A program made the position numbers and the translations under genes. A stretch of 64,000 nucleotides of DNA from CALMEC01 sp963765105 (GTDB lineage: Bacteria > Actinomycetota > Thermoleophilia > Miltoncostaeales > Miltoncostaeaceae): the NCBI GenBank assembly GCA_963765105.1, contig CAVXUW010000002.1:1-64000 (forward strand), written 5' to 3'. Below the pieces are notes generated by a model that was not told the origin of the DNA, made no database searches, and was given only the letters and a program-made list of their open reading frames with translations. Positions 25,072 through 33,956 of the stretch are shown in pieces. Position 1 is the first letter of the stretch; each line of letters starts with the position of its first letter.

Positions 25072-25656
25072 CTATTCGCTCCTTCGGAGTGGCTTGACGT
25101 ATCGGCCGGAGACGCTGTCGTCGATCAGCTGCGTCAGGCGCCGCTCGCGTGTTTCCGTACGCTTGGCGTCCATCACCCAACGGATTGATGCGCGCTGGTA
25201 CCACGGTGGCTGCGTGGAGAAGTAGGCCCAGGCGTCCGTGTTCGCGCGGAGACGCTCCTCGTACTCGGGAGCGAGAATCGCCTCATCGGTTTGCTCATGC
25301 GCATAGACCGCGGTCCTCTTCTCCGAGCGTGCCGCGAAGGCCCGTAGGCCGGCCTCGTGCATGAGCCCGAGCTCCGTGAGCTCCGCCACGCGTCGGACGT
25401 TGACGGCGCTCCAAATGCTCCCCGGTCGACGTGGCGTGAACCGATGCATGTAGCTCACGTCGTCGATGCGGTTGATACGCCCGTCGATCCAACCGAAACA
25501 CAACGCCTGATCGACCGACTCGGGCCAGGTAATGCTGGGGATGCCCGACGCGACCTTGTAGAAGCCAACCGGCACCTCGGTCGCGGTGTCGTGGTTAACG
25601 GCCAGCCAGGCCCGCCACTCGTCCGGCGTCGCGAAGAAGAGGGGGACTACCGCCAT
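25072..25656 (-). CDS. YdeI/OmpD-associated family protein
   Basis: A 194-residue protein of the bacteriocin-protection YdeI/OmpD-associated family. Markers are LAVNHDTATEVPVGFYK, SVDQALCFGWIDGR, SYMHRFTPRRPGSIWS at about residues 69-84, and the C-terminal arginine-rich RTETRERRLTQLIDD helix. The family is widespread in soil bacteria with no firm biochemical role. It ends the nadB-nadC-nadA-tautomerase run on this strand with a nine-base gap to the previous gene and may be co-transcribed. Cytoplasmic: no signal peptide or membrane helix. Confidence 0.88.
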   Translation of the reverse strand: MAVVPLFFATPDEWRAWLAVNHDTATEVPVGFYKVASGIPSITWPESVDQALCFGWIDGRINRIDDVSYMHRFTPRRPGSIWSAVNVRRVAELTELGLMHEAGLRAFAARSEKRTAVYAHEQTDEAILAPEYEERLRANTDAWAYFSTQPPWYQRASIRWVMDAKRTETRERRLTQLIDDSVSGRYVKPLRRSE

Positions 25657-25665
25657 TCGCCTGAC

Positions 25666-25857
25666 CTAGCCGTCCCGGTCACACCGCAGCTGGCCGGCGA
25701 TGGCCCAGTCGTGGGTGGCGTAGTCCTCGAACAGGATCCGCACGGTGGCGCGGTCGCAGTCGAGCACGCTGACCATGGTGTCGGTCAGCTCCTTCGCCAG
25801 CTGGCGCTTCTGCTCAACGGTGCGGCCTTCGAACATGGAGATGTGAATGATCGGCAT
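25666..25857 (-). CDS. 4-oxalocrotonate tautomerase-like protein
   Basis: A 63-residue tautomerase. After removal of Met, proline would be the N-terminus (MPIIHISMFEGR), the catalytic base of the 4-OT superfamily. TVEQKRQLAKELTDTMV is the conserved helix and RATVRILFEDY the second strand. Length matches the usual 60-70 residues. It follows nadA by 32 bases on the same strand. The substrate is unknown; small 4-OT paralogues without a degradation pathway nearby are common. A longer upstream frame covering nadA antiparallel codons was ignored because it is only a shadow of nadA. Confidence 0.9.
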   Translation of the reverse strand: MPIIHISMFEGRTVEQKRQLAKELTDTMVSVLDCDRATVRILFEDYATHDWAIAGQLRCDRDG

Positions 25858-25889
25858 GCCACGGACTTCGCCACGCCGCCGCCGATCCC

Positions 25890-26826
25890 TCAGCCGATGG
25901 CAACCATCCGCTCGATCGACAGGCGCGCCTTGGCGGCGACGTCCTCGGGAACGGTCACCGCGAACTTGCCGTCGCGGAGGCTGTCGCGGACCTTCTCGAG
26001 CGTGATCATCTTCATGTACTTGCAGATCGCCCGCTCCGACACCGTCTCGAAGCGCTTGCCCGGGACGTCCTTCTGCAGGCGGTGGATGATGCCGTTCTCG
26101 GTGGCCACGAGGAACTTCTCGGCCGGTGACTTCCGCGCGAAGTGGACCATGCCTTCGGTCGAGAGGATGTGGGTCTTGTTGTCGGCGAAGGCCATGCACT
26201 TGCTGGCGCACCCACACTCCGGGTGGACGAGCAGCTCCGCGTCGGGGTTGGCTTTGCGGGCGTTGTCGATGTCCTCCGGGTGGATGTCGGCGTGCACGTG
26301 GCACTCGCCGAGCCACTTGGTGAGCTTCCGGCCCGTCACGTTCTCGAGCCACATGCCCAGGAACTGGTCGGGCAGGAACAGGATCTCCCGGTCTTCGGGG
26401 ATCGCGTCGATGATCGCGCGAGCGTTGCCGCTGGTGCAGCAGTAGTCGCTCTCGGCCTTCACCTCGGCCGTCGTGTTGACGTAGCTCACGACGACCGCGC
26501 CGGGGTGCTCGGCCTTCCAGGCACGCAGCTGGTCGGCGTCAATCGATGCGGCGAGCGAGCAGCCCGGCGTCGAGGTCGGGGATCAGCACGGTCTTTTCGG
26601 GCGAGAGGATCACGGCGGTCTCGGCCATGAAGTGAACCCCACAGAACACGATGACCTCGGCGTCAGTGGCCGCGGCCTGGCGTGAGAGCCCGAGCGAGTC
26701 GCCCACGTAGTCGGCGACGTCCTGCACCTCTGGCACCTGGTAGTTGTGCGCCAGGATGACGGCATCGTGCTCGCGGGCGAGGGCACGTACCTCCTCCTGC
26801 ATCGTGGTGACGAGCTGGGTGGTCAT
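25890..26826 (-). CDS. nadA: Quinolinate synthase, frame broken by one base
   Basis: NadA condenses iminoaspartate with dihydroxyacetone phosphate to quinolinate and carries a [4Fe-4S] cluster. The N-terminal frame has ILAHNYQVPEVQDVADYVGD and VIVFCGVHFMAET with the first cluster cysteine. The C-terminal frame has SDYCCTSGN, LGECHVHADI and LLVHPECGCASKC. The break lies in the classic motif PDLDAGCSLA near 26564: a run of three Gs must be two. About 311 residues, slightly short of some homologues but in family range. ATG overlaps the nadC stop as ATGA, so nadB-nadC-nadA is one operon. All metal-binding residues are kept, arguing against real loss. Confidence 0.9.
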
Positions 26827-27661
26827 TGAACCTCCAAGGAGACATCGAGCCAGGTTGCGGAATGGGTGATTGCGCCGACGGAGATGACATCGACCCCGGT
26901 GAGGGCAACGTCACGGATGGTGGACAGGGTGATACCGCCGGATGCCTCGACCTCCGCGCGTCCGGCCACCCGTTCAACGGCCTCGCGCATCATGGGTAGC
27001 GACATGTTGTCGAGCATGATCCGGTCGGCGCCGGCAGTGAGAGCGTCGGCCAGCTGATCCAGGTTCTCAACCTCGACGGTGAGCTCAAGGTCGGGATGCG
27101 CGGCACGGGCGAGCGCGATCGCCGGAGCAACGCCGCCGGCCACCCGCAGGTGGTTGTCCTTGATGAGGATGCGCGTCGTACAGCCCCATCCGGTGGTTCG
27201 TGCCGCCGCCGCAGGCGACCGCGTACTTGTCGAGCTGCCGCAGTCCGGGCATCGTCTTTCGCGTGTCGAGGACCCGGGCTCCGGTGCCGGCAATGGCGTC
27301 GACATACGCGCGGGTGAGCGTGGCGACGCCACACATGCGCCCGAGGATGTTGAGCGCCGTGCGCTCGCCGGCAAGCACGGCGCGTGCCGGGCCCGCAATG
27401 CGCGCGAGCTCCAGCGGCGGGTCGATGGTTGCGCCGTCGGCGACTGAGATGGGTGACGCTGCACGCTCGGGGTCGACCGCGCGAAAGACCGCATCGACGA
27501 CGTCCAGCCCGGCGACGACGCCGGGGGCCTTCGCCAGCGACGACCGCGTCGCACAGCTCGTCGGCCGGGATGGTCGACTCGCCGGTGACGTCACCGGCGC
27601 CAAGGTCCTCGGCGAGGGCCAAAGCCACGATGGCCTCGATGTCGAGGGCGGTCAGTTCCAT
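26823..27661 (-). CDS. nadC: Nicotinate-nucleotide pyrophosphorylase, frame broken twice
   Basis: NadC converts quinolinate and PRPP to nicotinate mononucleotide. In three frames one reads the full protein of about 278 residues: MELTALDIEAIVALALAEDL at the start, GERTALNILGRMCGVATLT, DTRKTMPGLRQLDKYAV and CGGGTNHRMGL in the middle, and LIKDNHLRVAGG, VEVENLDQL and ASGGITLSTI at the end. The frame changes near 27534 and 27174; removing one base at each (GCTGGCG to GCTGCG, GACGCGC to GACCGC) restores it. The start ATG lies over the end of nadB. The gene should be functional if the indels are consensus errors. Confidence 0.9.
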
Positions 27662-29034
27662 CGAGACCACCTGGGGCGACTCGCCCCGCCGCTGAACGAT
27701 GTGGCCCAGGAATGCGTCGTCTTCCAACGGGCAGTCGGCTCGGAAGTGCACGCCGCGGCTCTCCTCACGGGTGAGCGCCGCCTGTGCAACGAGGCGGGCC
27801 ACGGTGTGCGGCGCCTCGAGGAGCTTCTCCAGGCCGGCGCCGTCGCGGATGAGTCCGGCGTGCTCCCACAGGGCCTCGCGCAGGGCGGGGTCGGGAAGCG
27901 GCTCGGATGCGGGCAGGTCGGGCGCCGGCCCCGGGGGAAGGTCCAGCCCGTCTTCGGCGGCGGCGGCGATGGCCGCGCGGCGACCGAACACCATGCACTC
28001 AAGCAGCGAGTTCGAGGCCAGGCGGTTGGCGCCGTGGACACCGGTGGACGCACATTCTCCGGCGGCGTAGAGCCGGGCGATCTCGGTGCGCCCGTCGAGG
28101 TCGGTGACGATGCCGCCGATGAAGTAATGCGCGGCGGGGGCCACCGGGATCGGGTTCGCCGCCGGGTCGAGACCCGACTCGTCGCGAATGGCGGTCATGA
28201 GGCCCGAGAACTTGTCGCGGTTGATCGCGCGCAGGTCGAGCGTGACTGTTCCGGTCTGAGCGTTGATCGCGCGTGCCACGACGTCGCGCGGCGCCAACTC
28301 TTCGATGAAGCGGTCGCCGTGTTCGTCCAGCAGCGTCGCGCCGGCGCCACGAAGCGCTTCGGTGAGAAGGAGCGAGGTTCCGGCCAGGGCGGTGGGGTGA
28401 AACTGCGTGAACTCCATGTCGGCCACTGCGGCGCCGGCCTTGTAGGCGGCGGCGATCCCTCCACCCACGGCGTTCGGGTGCGTTGGTGGTGCGCGCCCAC
28501 AGCCCGGCGGCTCCGCCGGTCGCGAGGATCGTGCCGCGCGCGGACATGGGCCCCTCATCGGTGAGCACCCCGAAGCACTCACCGCCGTCGGTCCACAGAC
28601 CGCGCACGCGCAGCCCTTCCGGGTGGTGATGTTTGGGTGCTCGCGTGGCGCGCGCGGCCAAGGTGCGCGCGACGTGCCAGCCGGTGGCCGCCCCGCCCGC
28701 GTGGACGATGCGGTTGCGGCAGTGGCCGCCCTCCAAACCCGAGGTCGTCGTCGAAGTCGACGCCCACATCGCGCAGGTCCTGAATGCGTGCCGGTGCTTC
28801 GGTGACGAGGACGTCAACTGCGCTGGTGCGACAGATCCCGCGCCCGGCCGCGTGGGTGTCGGCCGCGTGCAGTTCCGCGGAGTCGTCGGGGCCCACCGCG
28901 GCGGCGATGCCGCCCTGCGCGCGGGAGCTGTTGGCGTGCTCGACCGGCCCCGCGGTGATGAGGAGAACCTCGGAGTCGGCGGCGGCGGTGAGGGCTGCAT
29001 GAAGCCCGGCAATCCCGGAACCCACCACGATCAC
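27652..29034 (-). CDS. nadB: L-aspartate oxidase, frame broken at least twice
   Basis: NadB oxidises L-aspartate to iminoaspartate for NAD synthesis, using FAD. Visible are the FAD loop VVGSGIAGLHAALTA, SSRAQGGIAAAVG, LEGGHCRNRIVHAGG, ATGGAAGLW, FTQFHPTAL, HYFIGGIVTDLDG, and GECASTGVHGANRLASNSLLE. Frames change near 28738-28740 and 28476-28478, each fixed by shortening a run of three C by one. Near the C-terminus the main frame runs without a stop into nadC; a further one-base change near 27690 would give a normal end (SRWN, stop at 27652). GTG at 29034 is the only usable start. It heads the nadBCA operon, divergent from nrtR. Confidence 0.9.
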
Positions 29035-29070
29035 CCGGTCGTCGGCCTTGCCGTTGGCGCGGTGTCTGGG

Positions 29071-29085
29071 TTAGTTTGCGACTAC
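29071..29085. promoter_or_regulatory. Candidate NrtR operator between nadB and nrtR
   Basis: A short palindrome, TAGT-TTGCG-ACTA, sits 37 bases before the nadB start and 13 bases before the nrtR start in a 63-base divergent region. NrtR proteins bind palindromes in just this kind of shared promoter and release on ADP-ribose. The arms are only four bases, so confidence rests on position. The exact lineage consensus was not compared. Confidence 0.4.
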
Positions 29086-29097
29086 AGAGGCGAAAAC

Positions 29098-29803
29098 ATG
29101 ACGCGAAGTGTAGCAGACCCCCCATTCCCGGCACCGACGAACGTCAGTCTCGCGGCCATCTTCCAAGTGCGTGCCGGGCGGCTCAGTGTGCTTGCGTGGC
29201 AGCGCGATCGCGAGCCCAACACCGGGGGCGTGGGCGCTACCGGGTGGGTACCTCTCGCCGGGGGAGAGCCTGGAGGAGTCGATCACCCGCCATCTCGCGG
29301 CGAAGGTCGACGTTCGCGAGGTGGCGCACATCGAACAGCTCGGCACCTGGAGCAACCCGGATCGGCACCCGTCGGAATGGCAGGTCGTCACGGCCTACCT
29401 CGGTCTCGTCGCTGCCGACCTCGACCCGGCACTTCCCGACGACACGGCATGGCACCCGGTCGACCCTCCTCCAACGTTCGCCTTTGACCACGAAGCGATC
29501 GTGTTGACCGCCCGGGAGCGGCTGCGCGCCAAACTCTCGTACACGAACATCGGCTTCGCGCTCGCGCCGCCCGCCTTCACCATCTCCGAGCTCCGTGACC
29601 TGTACGTCGCGGCACTGGGGCATCCGGTCTCGGCGACCAATCTGCAGCGTGTGCTGGTGCGTCGCGGCGAGCTGGTGGCCACGGGCAAGCGACGCGCATC
29701 CGGCGCCGGCGGCGGTCGCCCCGCGGCCGAGTTTCGTTTCCGCGTTCGGGCACTCGAAGTGACCGACCAGTTCGCGGTCCTTCGGCCACCACGGGGTGCG
29801 TGA
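29098..29803 (+). CDS. nrtR: NrtR-like NUDIX-domain regulator of NAD synthesis, frame broken once
   Basis: A regulator of about 234 residues: an N-terminal NUDIX-like sensor (VSLAAIFQVRAGRLSVLAWQ, then WALPGGYLSPGESLEESITR), and a C-terminal winged helix beginning LSYTNIGFALAPPAFTISEL, the hallmark of NrtR. The NUDIX box is degenerate (EESITRHLAAKVDV lacks the REXXEE catalytic core), as expected for a sensor of ADP-ribose rather than a hydrolase. The two parts lie in different frames. Shortening the run of five G at 29224-29228 by one joins them as PNTGAWALPGG. It is divergent from nadBCA and probably represses that operon and itself. Confidence 0.87.
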
Positions 29804-29908
29804 AACCCCGGCGAACGTGATGTATCGATTTTGGTCAGCTCCCTTCGTTGTTTCGGGGAAATGCGGCACAATTGTCCGGAGCTTCAGCGACGACGAGACG
29901 GGGTGCGT

Positions 29909-30670
29909 GTGAACAAACGTTTGGCGATGGCGTTGGCGTGCGCGTTCTTCGCGATGAGCGCGGTGAGCGCATCGGCGACCACGCTGCAGCTTCGGTTCGA
30001 CACCACGCGCGATCCGGCCAACTTTTTTGCGGGTGAGATCACCCCGGACGGCAGCGCCCCGTACGGCTTGGTGCGCGGATCGGTCAACCAAACGTTTACG
30101 GCCGCGGTGACGGCCGACGATGGCTCGCCGGTGACGGGCTGCCTCATCTCCGAGGTGGTGGAGCTGGTGGACCTCGACGGAAAGGTCTACGCCGTCAGCC
30201 AATGCGCCGATCCGACCTCGAAGCTCTTTCACTTCTTGCCGACGCCGCAGTTGGCGATCGATCGACCCACCGACATCTACGCACGCATTATCGCGAGCGC
30301 GGCACAGACGAGCGATGGGCAAACGCTCTCGCCGGCCAACAGCAACTTTGCGTTGATGTTCGTCGAGCCACGCATCTTTGACGAAGGTCCGAAGGCGGCA
30401 CGTGGGAAGCGTTTCCTCGTAAAGATTCGTGTTGGCGTTCCGTCGCCCCGACCCGAGAAGGGCACGATCGTTCTGCAGCGTCAGAGCGGTGCGAAGTGGG
30501 TGACGTTGCGGACACGCGCCCCCAACACCCTGGGGCGTTTCTCCGCCTGGGTCGCCCTCCCTGCGGCGGTCAACGTTTTTCGTGTGAGGTTCGTCCCGAA
30601 GTCGGCTCCCGGAGTTACGACGTGGTTGCCGGCTGAGGTGCGCTCCAAGGTACGAAAGACTGCCGCTTAG
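29909..30670 (+). CDS. Secreted protein of unknown function
   Basis: A 253-residue protein with a Sec signal peptide (VNKRLAMALACAFFAMSAVS, cleavage after about residue 23, ASA-TT). The mature part is beta-rich: VNQTFTAAVTADDGSPVTGC and IFDEGPKAARGKRFLVKIRV look like two Ig-like or bacterial Ig/fibronectin-type domains. The second resembles the KGKRFTVTVRV modules of actinobacterial surface proteins, with GTIVLQRQSGAKWVTLRT in between. There is no cell-wall anchor or membrane helix. GTG at 29909 is preferred, with a GTG two codons earlier as the alternative. Not recognised as a named family; possibly an extracellular adhesive or structural protein. Confidence 0.75.
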   Translation: MNKRLAMALACAFFAMSAVSASATTLQLRFDTTRDPANFFAGEITPDGSAPYGLVRGSVNQTFTAAVTADDGSPVTGCLISEVVELVDLDGKVYAVSQCADPTSKLFHFLPTPQLAIDRPTDIYARIIASAAQTSDGQTLSPANSNFALMFVEPRIFDEGPKAARGKRFLVKIRVGVPSPRPEKGTIVLQRQSGAKWVTLRTRAPNTLGRFSAWVALPAAVNVFRVRFVPKSAPGVTTWLPAEVRSKVRKTAA

Positions 30671-30727
30671 CGGCTCTTTCTCGCGGAAGCGGGCGGCATC
30701 AGGTGCCCATCGCGGCGTACCGCTCGT

Positions 30728-31418
30728 TTAGTCGGAGGTCTCGCTGAGGCTCGTCGGTTTCGCCGTCGTCGAACGGCTGCGGCGACGCGGGGGTGCGTCG
30801 GTCAGCACGTAGGTGACGGTTGCTGACGCGCTGATCTCGTGTGCTCCCGGCTCCATCGGCGGAGCGTCGGCGGACATCTTCGCGAAGCGTGCGAACTTCG
30901 GCACGAGGGCCGCCCCCGCCGTCTGCTGCGCCATCGCTGATGATGATGGCGGTTCCCAGGGCCCGGCCGGCGGCGATGGCCATGCGCTCAGCGGTTTCGC
31001 GCGCGGCAATCACGGCCTCGCCGCGAAGTTCGTCCATTACGTCGTCGGCATTGCTGACCTCGAAGACGGGACCGTCGAGTCGCGTGGCCCCGGCGTCGAG
31101 CGCAACCTGGCCAAGGCGTGCGGCTTCGTCGAGGCGCGCACGGATGCTGACGCTGCCGCTTCCCGCGAACCCGGCGCGGCGTTGACCGCGATCGTCCCAT
31201 TCACCCGAAACGTAGACGCCACTGGCCCAGATCTCGCAGTCGTTACCGGCGGCGGCCTTCACGTCCTTAAGGAGTGCAGCCAACGAGCTGGAGCATGCGG
31301 CAAACGCAGCGCCCTGGGTTGTGGCGCGGCTGTCGACCACGGCGGTCCAGACGGCGATATCGGGGCTCACCCGGCGGCGGGCGGTTCCCTGAACGGTGAT
31401 GCGATCTCGGTTCGGCAT
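30728..31418 (-). CDS. SIMPL (DUF541/YggE-like) protein, frame broken once
   Basis: A protein of about 229 residues of the SIMPL family. It begins with the family core ITVQGTARRRVSPDIAVWTAVVDSRATT and ends with PMEPGAHEISASATVTYVL, the usual C-terminal strand. The second half is in another frame; the run of five C at 30913-30917 must be four for a continuous product (DGGAALVPKFARFAKMSADA). There is no signal peptide, whereas E. coli YggE is exported. The family has been linked loosely to oxidative-stress and signalling proteins, with no known activity. The last 30 residues are Arg/Ser-rich. HAD gene lies 22 bases upstream on the same strand. Confidence 0.85.
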
Positions 31419-31440
31419 TCCTCAAATTCTATCTGGTGCG

Positions 31441-32154
31441 TCAAACACTCGGGCCCTGGACCTGGTCGATCCGCTCAAGCACCGCGTCGAGGGTCGCTCC
31501 GCGCGATGCAGCGTCGGGCAGCGTGGGGGCGGACGCTTCGGCGCGATGGATGTGGACGGAGCGCATTCCGGCCGCGATCGGTCCCGTGACGTCTGGTTCC
31601 CAGGAATCGCCCACAAACAGGGTTCGCGTGGGGTCGGCGTCCATCGCCGTGAGCGTGTGCGCGTAGATGCGCGGATGCGGTTTTCGCGCCCCCGCGTGGG
31701 CGGAGCTGATGGCGACGTCGAGTAAGTGGGTCACCCCGACGGCATCCAAGTAGGGATCGAGGTCCCAGTGCCAGTTTGAGCACACTCCGACCCGCAGACC
31801 ACGTTGCCGCAATGCAGTGAGGACGGGAATGGTTTCCGTGAAGGCCTCGACGGCAAAGGCCCGGATCGCGGCCCTCAGATCCCCAATGATGCGCTCCACC
31901 TCCGGCGGGCCGTCCACGCCCGCTCGGCGGAGAAGAGCGGTCCATCGCACGTCTTCCCACGCCTCATAGGCCGAACGGCTTGCGCTGGCATCGATGTGTT
32001 CGGTGCCGTCGAGCTGGTCGATGTGCCAGTCGGCTGCGACCTCGTCGCTGAGATCCACGCCGATCTCGGCAAGGAGCTCGCGCAACGTCCGCGGGGGGCC
32101 CGCCGGTCGCACCAACGTTCCATAGAAGTCAAAGAGAACCGTGTCAATCCGCAC
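31441..32154 (-). CDS. HAD-family hydrolase
   Basis: A 237-residue haloacid-dehalogenase-type phosphatase. Motif I DFYGTLV (nucleophile and acid/base aspartate replaced: D-F-Y rather than D-x-D) is at residues 9-15. Motif II is CSNWH, motif III lysine is in ARKPHPRIYAH, and motif IV is FVGDSWEPDV. The second aspartate position being Tyr is seen in some HAD members such as DFYGTL proteins. A cap domain lies between residues 20 and 85. GTG start. The substrate is unknown; it is followed by the SIMPL gene and divergent from the toxin-antitoxin pair. Confidence 0.88.
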   Translation of the reverse strand: MRIDTVLFDFYGTLVRPAGPPRTLRELLAEIGVDLSDEVAADWHIDQLDGTEHIDASASRSAYEAWEDVRWTALLRRAGVDGPPEVERIIGDLRAAIRAFAVEAFTETIPVLTALRQRGLRVGVCSNWHWDLDPYLDAVGVTHLLDVAISSAHAGARKPHPRIYAHTLTAMDADPTRTLFVGDSWEPDVTGPIAAGMRSVHIHRAEASAPTLPDAASRGATLDAVLERIDQVQGPSV

Positions 32155-32291
32155 CGCCTCATCCTGCCATGACCCGGCCGCGCCGGTGAGAAGTGAAAGT
32201 AGATGGCAAGCGCTCTGATCAGGGCAGCAAACTGCTCATCTGAGCATCGGGAAAAGCCGACCCGGCCGAAGAGCATCGAGCTTCACCTGCC

Positions 32292-32312
32292 TTATGTCCT
32301 CATATGGCATAA
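32292..32312. promoter_or_regulatory. Inverted repeat upstream of the antitoxin gene
   Basis: Arms TTATG and CATAA, 11 bases apart and centred on CATATG, end eight bases before the antitoxin ATG at 32321. The right arm also forms a -10-like CATAAT. Ribbon-helix-helix antitoxins usually repress their own operon by binding such sites. AT-rich compared with its surroundings. Confidence 0.5.
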
Positions 32313-32320
32313 TGATGTGT

Positions 32321-32548
32321 ATGAAACGCACCACCATCATGGCGGACGAGGATCTGCTCGATCGACTGCGTCGGATTGCCCGTGACGAGAAGACCTCCCT
32401 TGCTGAGGTCATCCGCCAAGGGCTCGAGCTGCGCACCCAGAGTCGGCCGACGCCCCTGTCATTCATCGGGACAGGTTCTGGCGAACCCGGCGGGACGACC
32501 GGTCGCGACGCAGGGAACATCGATTTCGAGCCGCCCGAGTGGCGCTAG
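32321..32548 (+). CDS. Ribbon-helix-helix antitoxin (VapB-like)
   Basis: A 75-residue protein whose first 50 residues (MKRTTIMADEDLLDRLRRIA, then TSLAEVIRQGLELR) form a ribbon-helix-helix DNA-binding fold of the Arc/CopG type. The C-terminal tail, rich in Gly and Pro and ending NIDFEPPEWR, is the toxin-neutralising part. The ATG at 32321 starts exactly at the fold. It overlaps the PIN toxin gene by ten bases, the standard toxin-antitoxin layout, and a palindrome precedes it, supporting autorepression by the complex. Confidence 0.88.
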   Translation: MKRTTIMADEDLLDRLRRIARDEKTSLAEVIRQGLELRTQSRPTPLSFIGTGSGEPGGTTGRDAGNIDFEPPEWR

Positions 32549-32970
32549 TCTCAGACACCGGTCCGCTCTATGCGGCCATGGACGAAGCCGACATGGATCA
32601 TCGGTCGTGCGCCGCCCTTTTCTTAGGCACCGTCGAACGGGTCGTCGTTCCGTCCCCGGTCCTCGTGGAGCTCGAATGGCTCGCGACGAAACGGTTGGGG
32701 GGGAAACCCTTCGAGCACTTTCTCAACGACGTCGACGCCGGGGCAATCACGATCGTGGACCTCACCGGTGATGACTACCGTCGGTGTCGCGATCTCATGC
32801 GACAGTACGCCGACTTTCCGCTGGGGTTCGTCGATGCCGCCGTGGTGGCGGTCGTCGAGCGTTTAAGCGAGCCAAAACTCGCGACCCTTGATCATCGCCA
32901 TTTCTTGGCTGTCCGTCCCGCTCACGTTCCCAGCCTTACCCTACTGCCGGAGTATCCGCCCGCGTCCTAG
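32539..32970 (+). CDS. PIN-domain toxin (VapC-like ribonuclease)
   Basis: A 143-residue PIN domain protein. The metal-binding acidic residues appear in order: LVSDTGPLY (Asp 6), PSPVLVELEWLATK (Glu near 45), and GFVDAAVVAVVERL (Asp near 100), ending with LATLDHRHF. Such toxins cleave tRNA or rRNA when not held by the antitoxin. GTG start overlaps the antitoxin gene by ten bases, so the pair is translationally coupled. Its stop overlaps the stop of the convergent Gfo/Idh gene as CTAG. No frameshift or truncation is seen. Confidence 0.9.
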   Translation: MALVSDTGPLYAAMDEADMDHRSCAALFLGTVERVVVPSPVLVELEWLATKRLGGKPFEHFLNDVDAGAITIVDLTGDDYRRCRDLMRQYADFPLGFVDAAVVAVVERLSEPKLATLDHRHFLAVRPAHVPSLTLLPEYPPAS

Positions 32971-33956
32971 TTCGCCGGGACGCTGATGGTCTCACCCGTC
33001 TCTGCAGAGCGATAGATCGCCTCGATGGCGCGTGCTTGGGCGATGGCGTCATCGGGACCTACCCGCAGATCCGTGGTTCCGGTGATTGCGTCGGACACGT
33101 TCTCGAGCTCGCACCGATAGGGGTCGGCATGGTCGATGGTGATGTGCTCGACGCCGTCCGGGCGACGAAGCTCGATACCGGGGTTCCCGTTGAGCCAGGG
33201 ATCGTCAATCCACAGTGAGCCCTCCACACCGAGCACTTCCATCTGGTCACGGAATGGAGACGAGAAGCCGCAGTCAAACAGCCCGAGCACGCCGTTGGTC
33301 ATGCGCATCGTGACGGTCATTGCGAGGTCAACACCGCTCGGGCCGACGCGTTGCTCGGCGCTCACACGCTCCGGCTCGGCACTCGCCACCAGACGAATCC
33401 CGCTCAGGCAGTAGCAGCCCACGTCCATCATGCCGCCACCGTCCAGGTCGGCACGGTTGCGTGTGTCGTCCAGGCCGCGCGTGGTCTCCAGCGAGAAGTT
33501 GAACGCGGTCCTCACCGTGACCAGCTCGCCGATGACGCCTTCGGCGAGAAGCTCCACGAGGCGAGTGGTCTGCGGTGTGTGGCGCCACATGAAACCCTCG
33601 GAAAGGATGAGGCCCGCATCGGCAGCAGCGGCGACCGCGGCCTCTGCCTCGGCGCCGCGTCGCGTGAAGGGCTTTTCCACCAGCACGTGCTTCCCGGCGG
33701 CCAGCGCCTCCAGCGTGAGCGACACGTGGGAGGCGTTTGGCGTGGAGATATACACGGCGTCCACGTCGGGGTCGGAAAAGAGGGCGGCGTAGCTGCCGTG
33801 TGCACGCGGTATGTCGTGGAGTTTTGCGTACTCCGTTGCCCGCGTCGTGTCGCGACTGGCGACGGCGACGATGTCGACGCGGTCGGACGCACGTGCCCCC
33901 GCGATGATCTTCTCGTTGATGAGCGCGGTGGAAACCAGGCCCCATCTCACCCCCAT
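32967..33956 (-). CDS. Gfo/Idh/MocA-family oxidoreductase
   Basis: A 329-residue NAD(P)-dependent sugar dehydrogenase. The N-terminal Rossmann fold begins GVRWGLVSTALINEKI, a variant of the usual GxGxxG. The family motif EKPF is in LVEKPFTRRGAEA at about residue 93, and the substrate-binding beta-sheet domain follows (GGGMMDVGCYCLSGIRL has the catalytic region). It oxidises a cyclitol, sugar or sugar derivative; the substrate is unknown. Last gene of the eight-gene operon, overlapping the SDR gene by ten bases. The stop overlaps the VapC-like gene as CTAG. Confidence 0.9.
   Translation of the reverse strand: MGVRWGLVSTALINEKIIAGARASDRVDIVAVASRDTTRATEYAKLHDIPRAHGSYAALFSDPDVDAVYISTPNASHVSLTLEALAAGKHVLVEKPFTRRGAEAEAAVAAAADAGLILSEGFMWRHTPQTTRLVELLAEGVIGELVTVRTAFNFSLETTRGLDDTRNRADLDGGGMMDVGCYCLSGIRLVASAEPERVSAEQRVGPSGVDLAMTVTMRMTNGVLGLFDCGFSSPFRDQMEVLGVEGSLWIDDPWLNGNPGIELRRPDGVEHITIDHADPYRCELENVSDAITGTTDLRVGPDDAIAQARAIEAIYRSAETGETISVPAN

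Noticed and set aside
27200..28564. A 454-codon plus-strand frame over nadC and nadB
   Set aside because: Antisense shadow of well-conserved NAD genes; no ribosome site and no recognisable domain.
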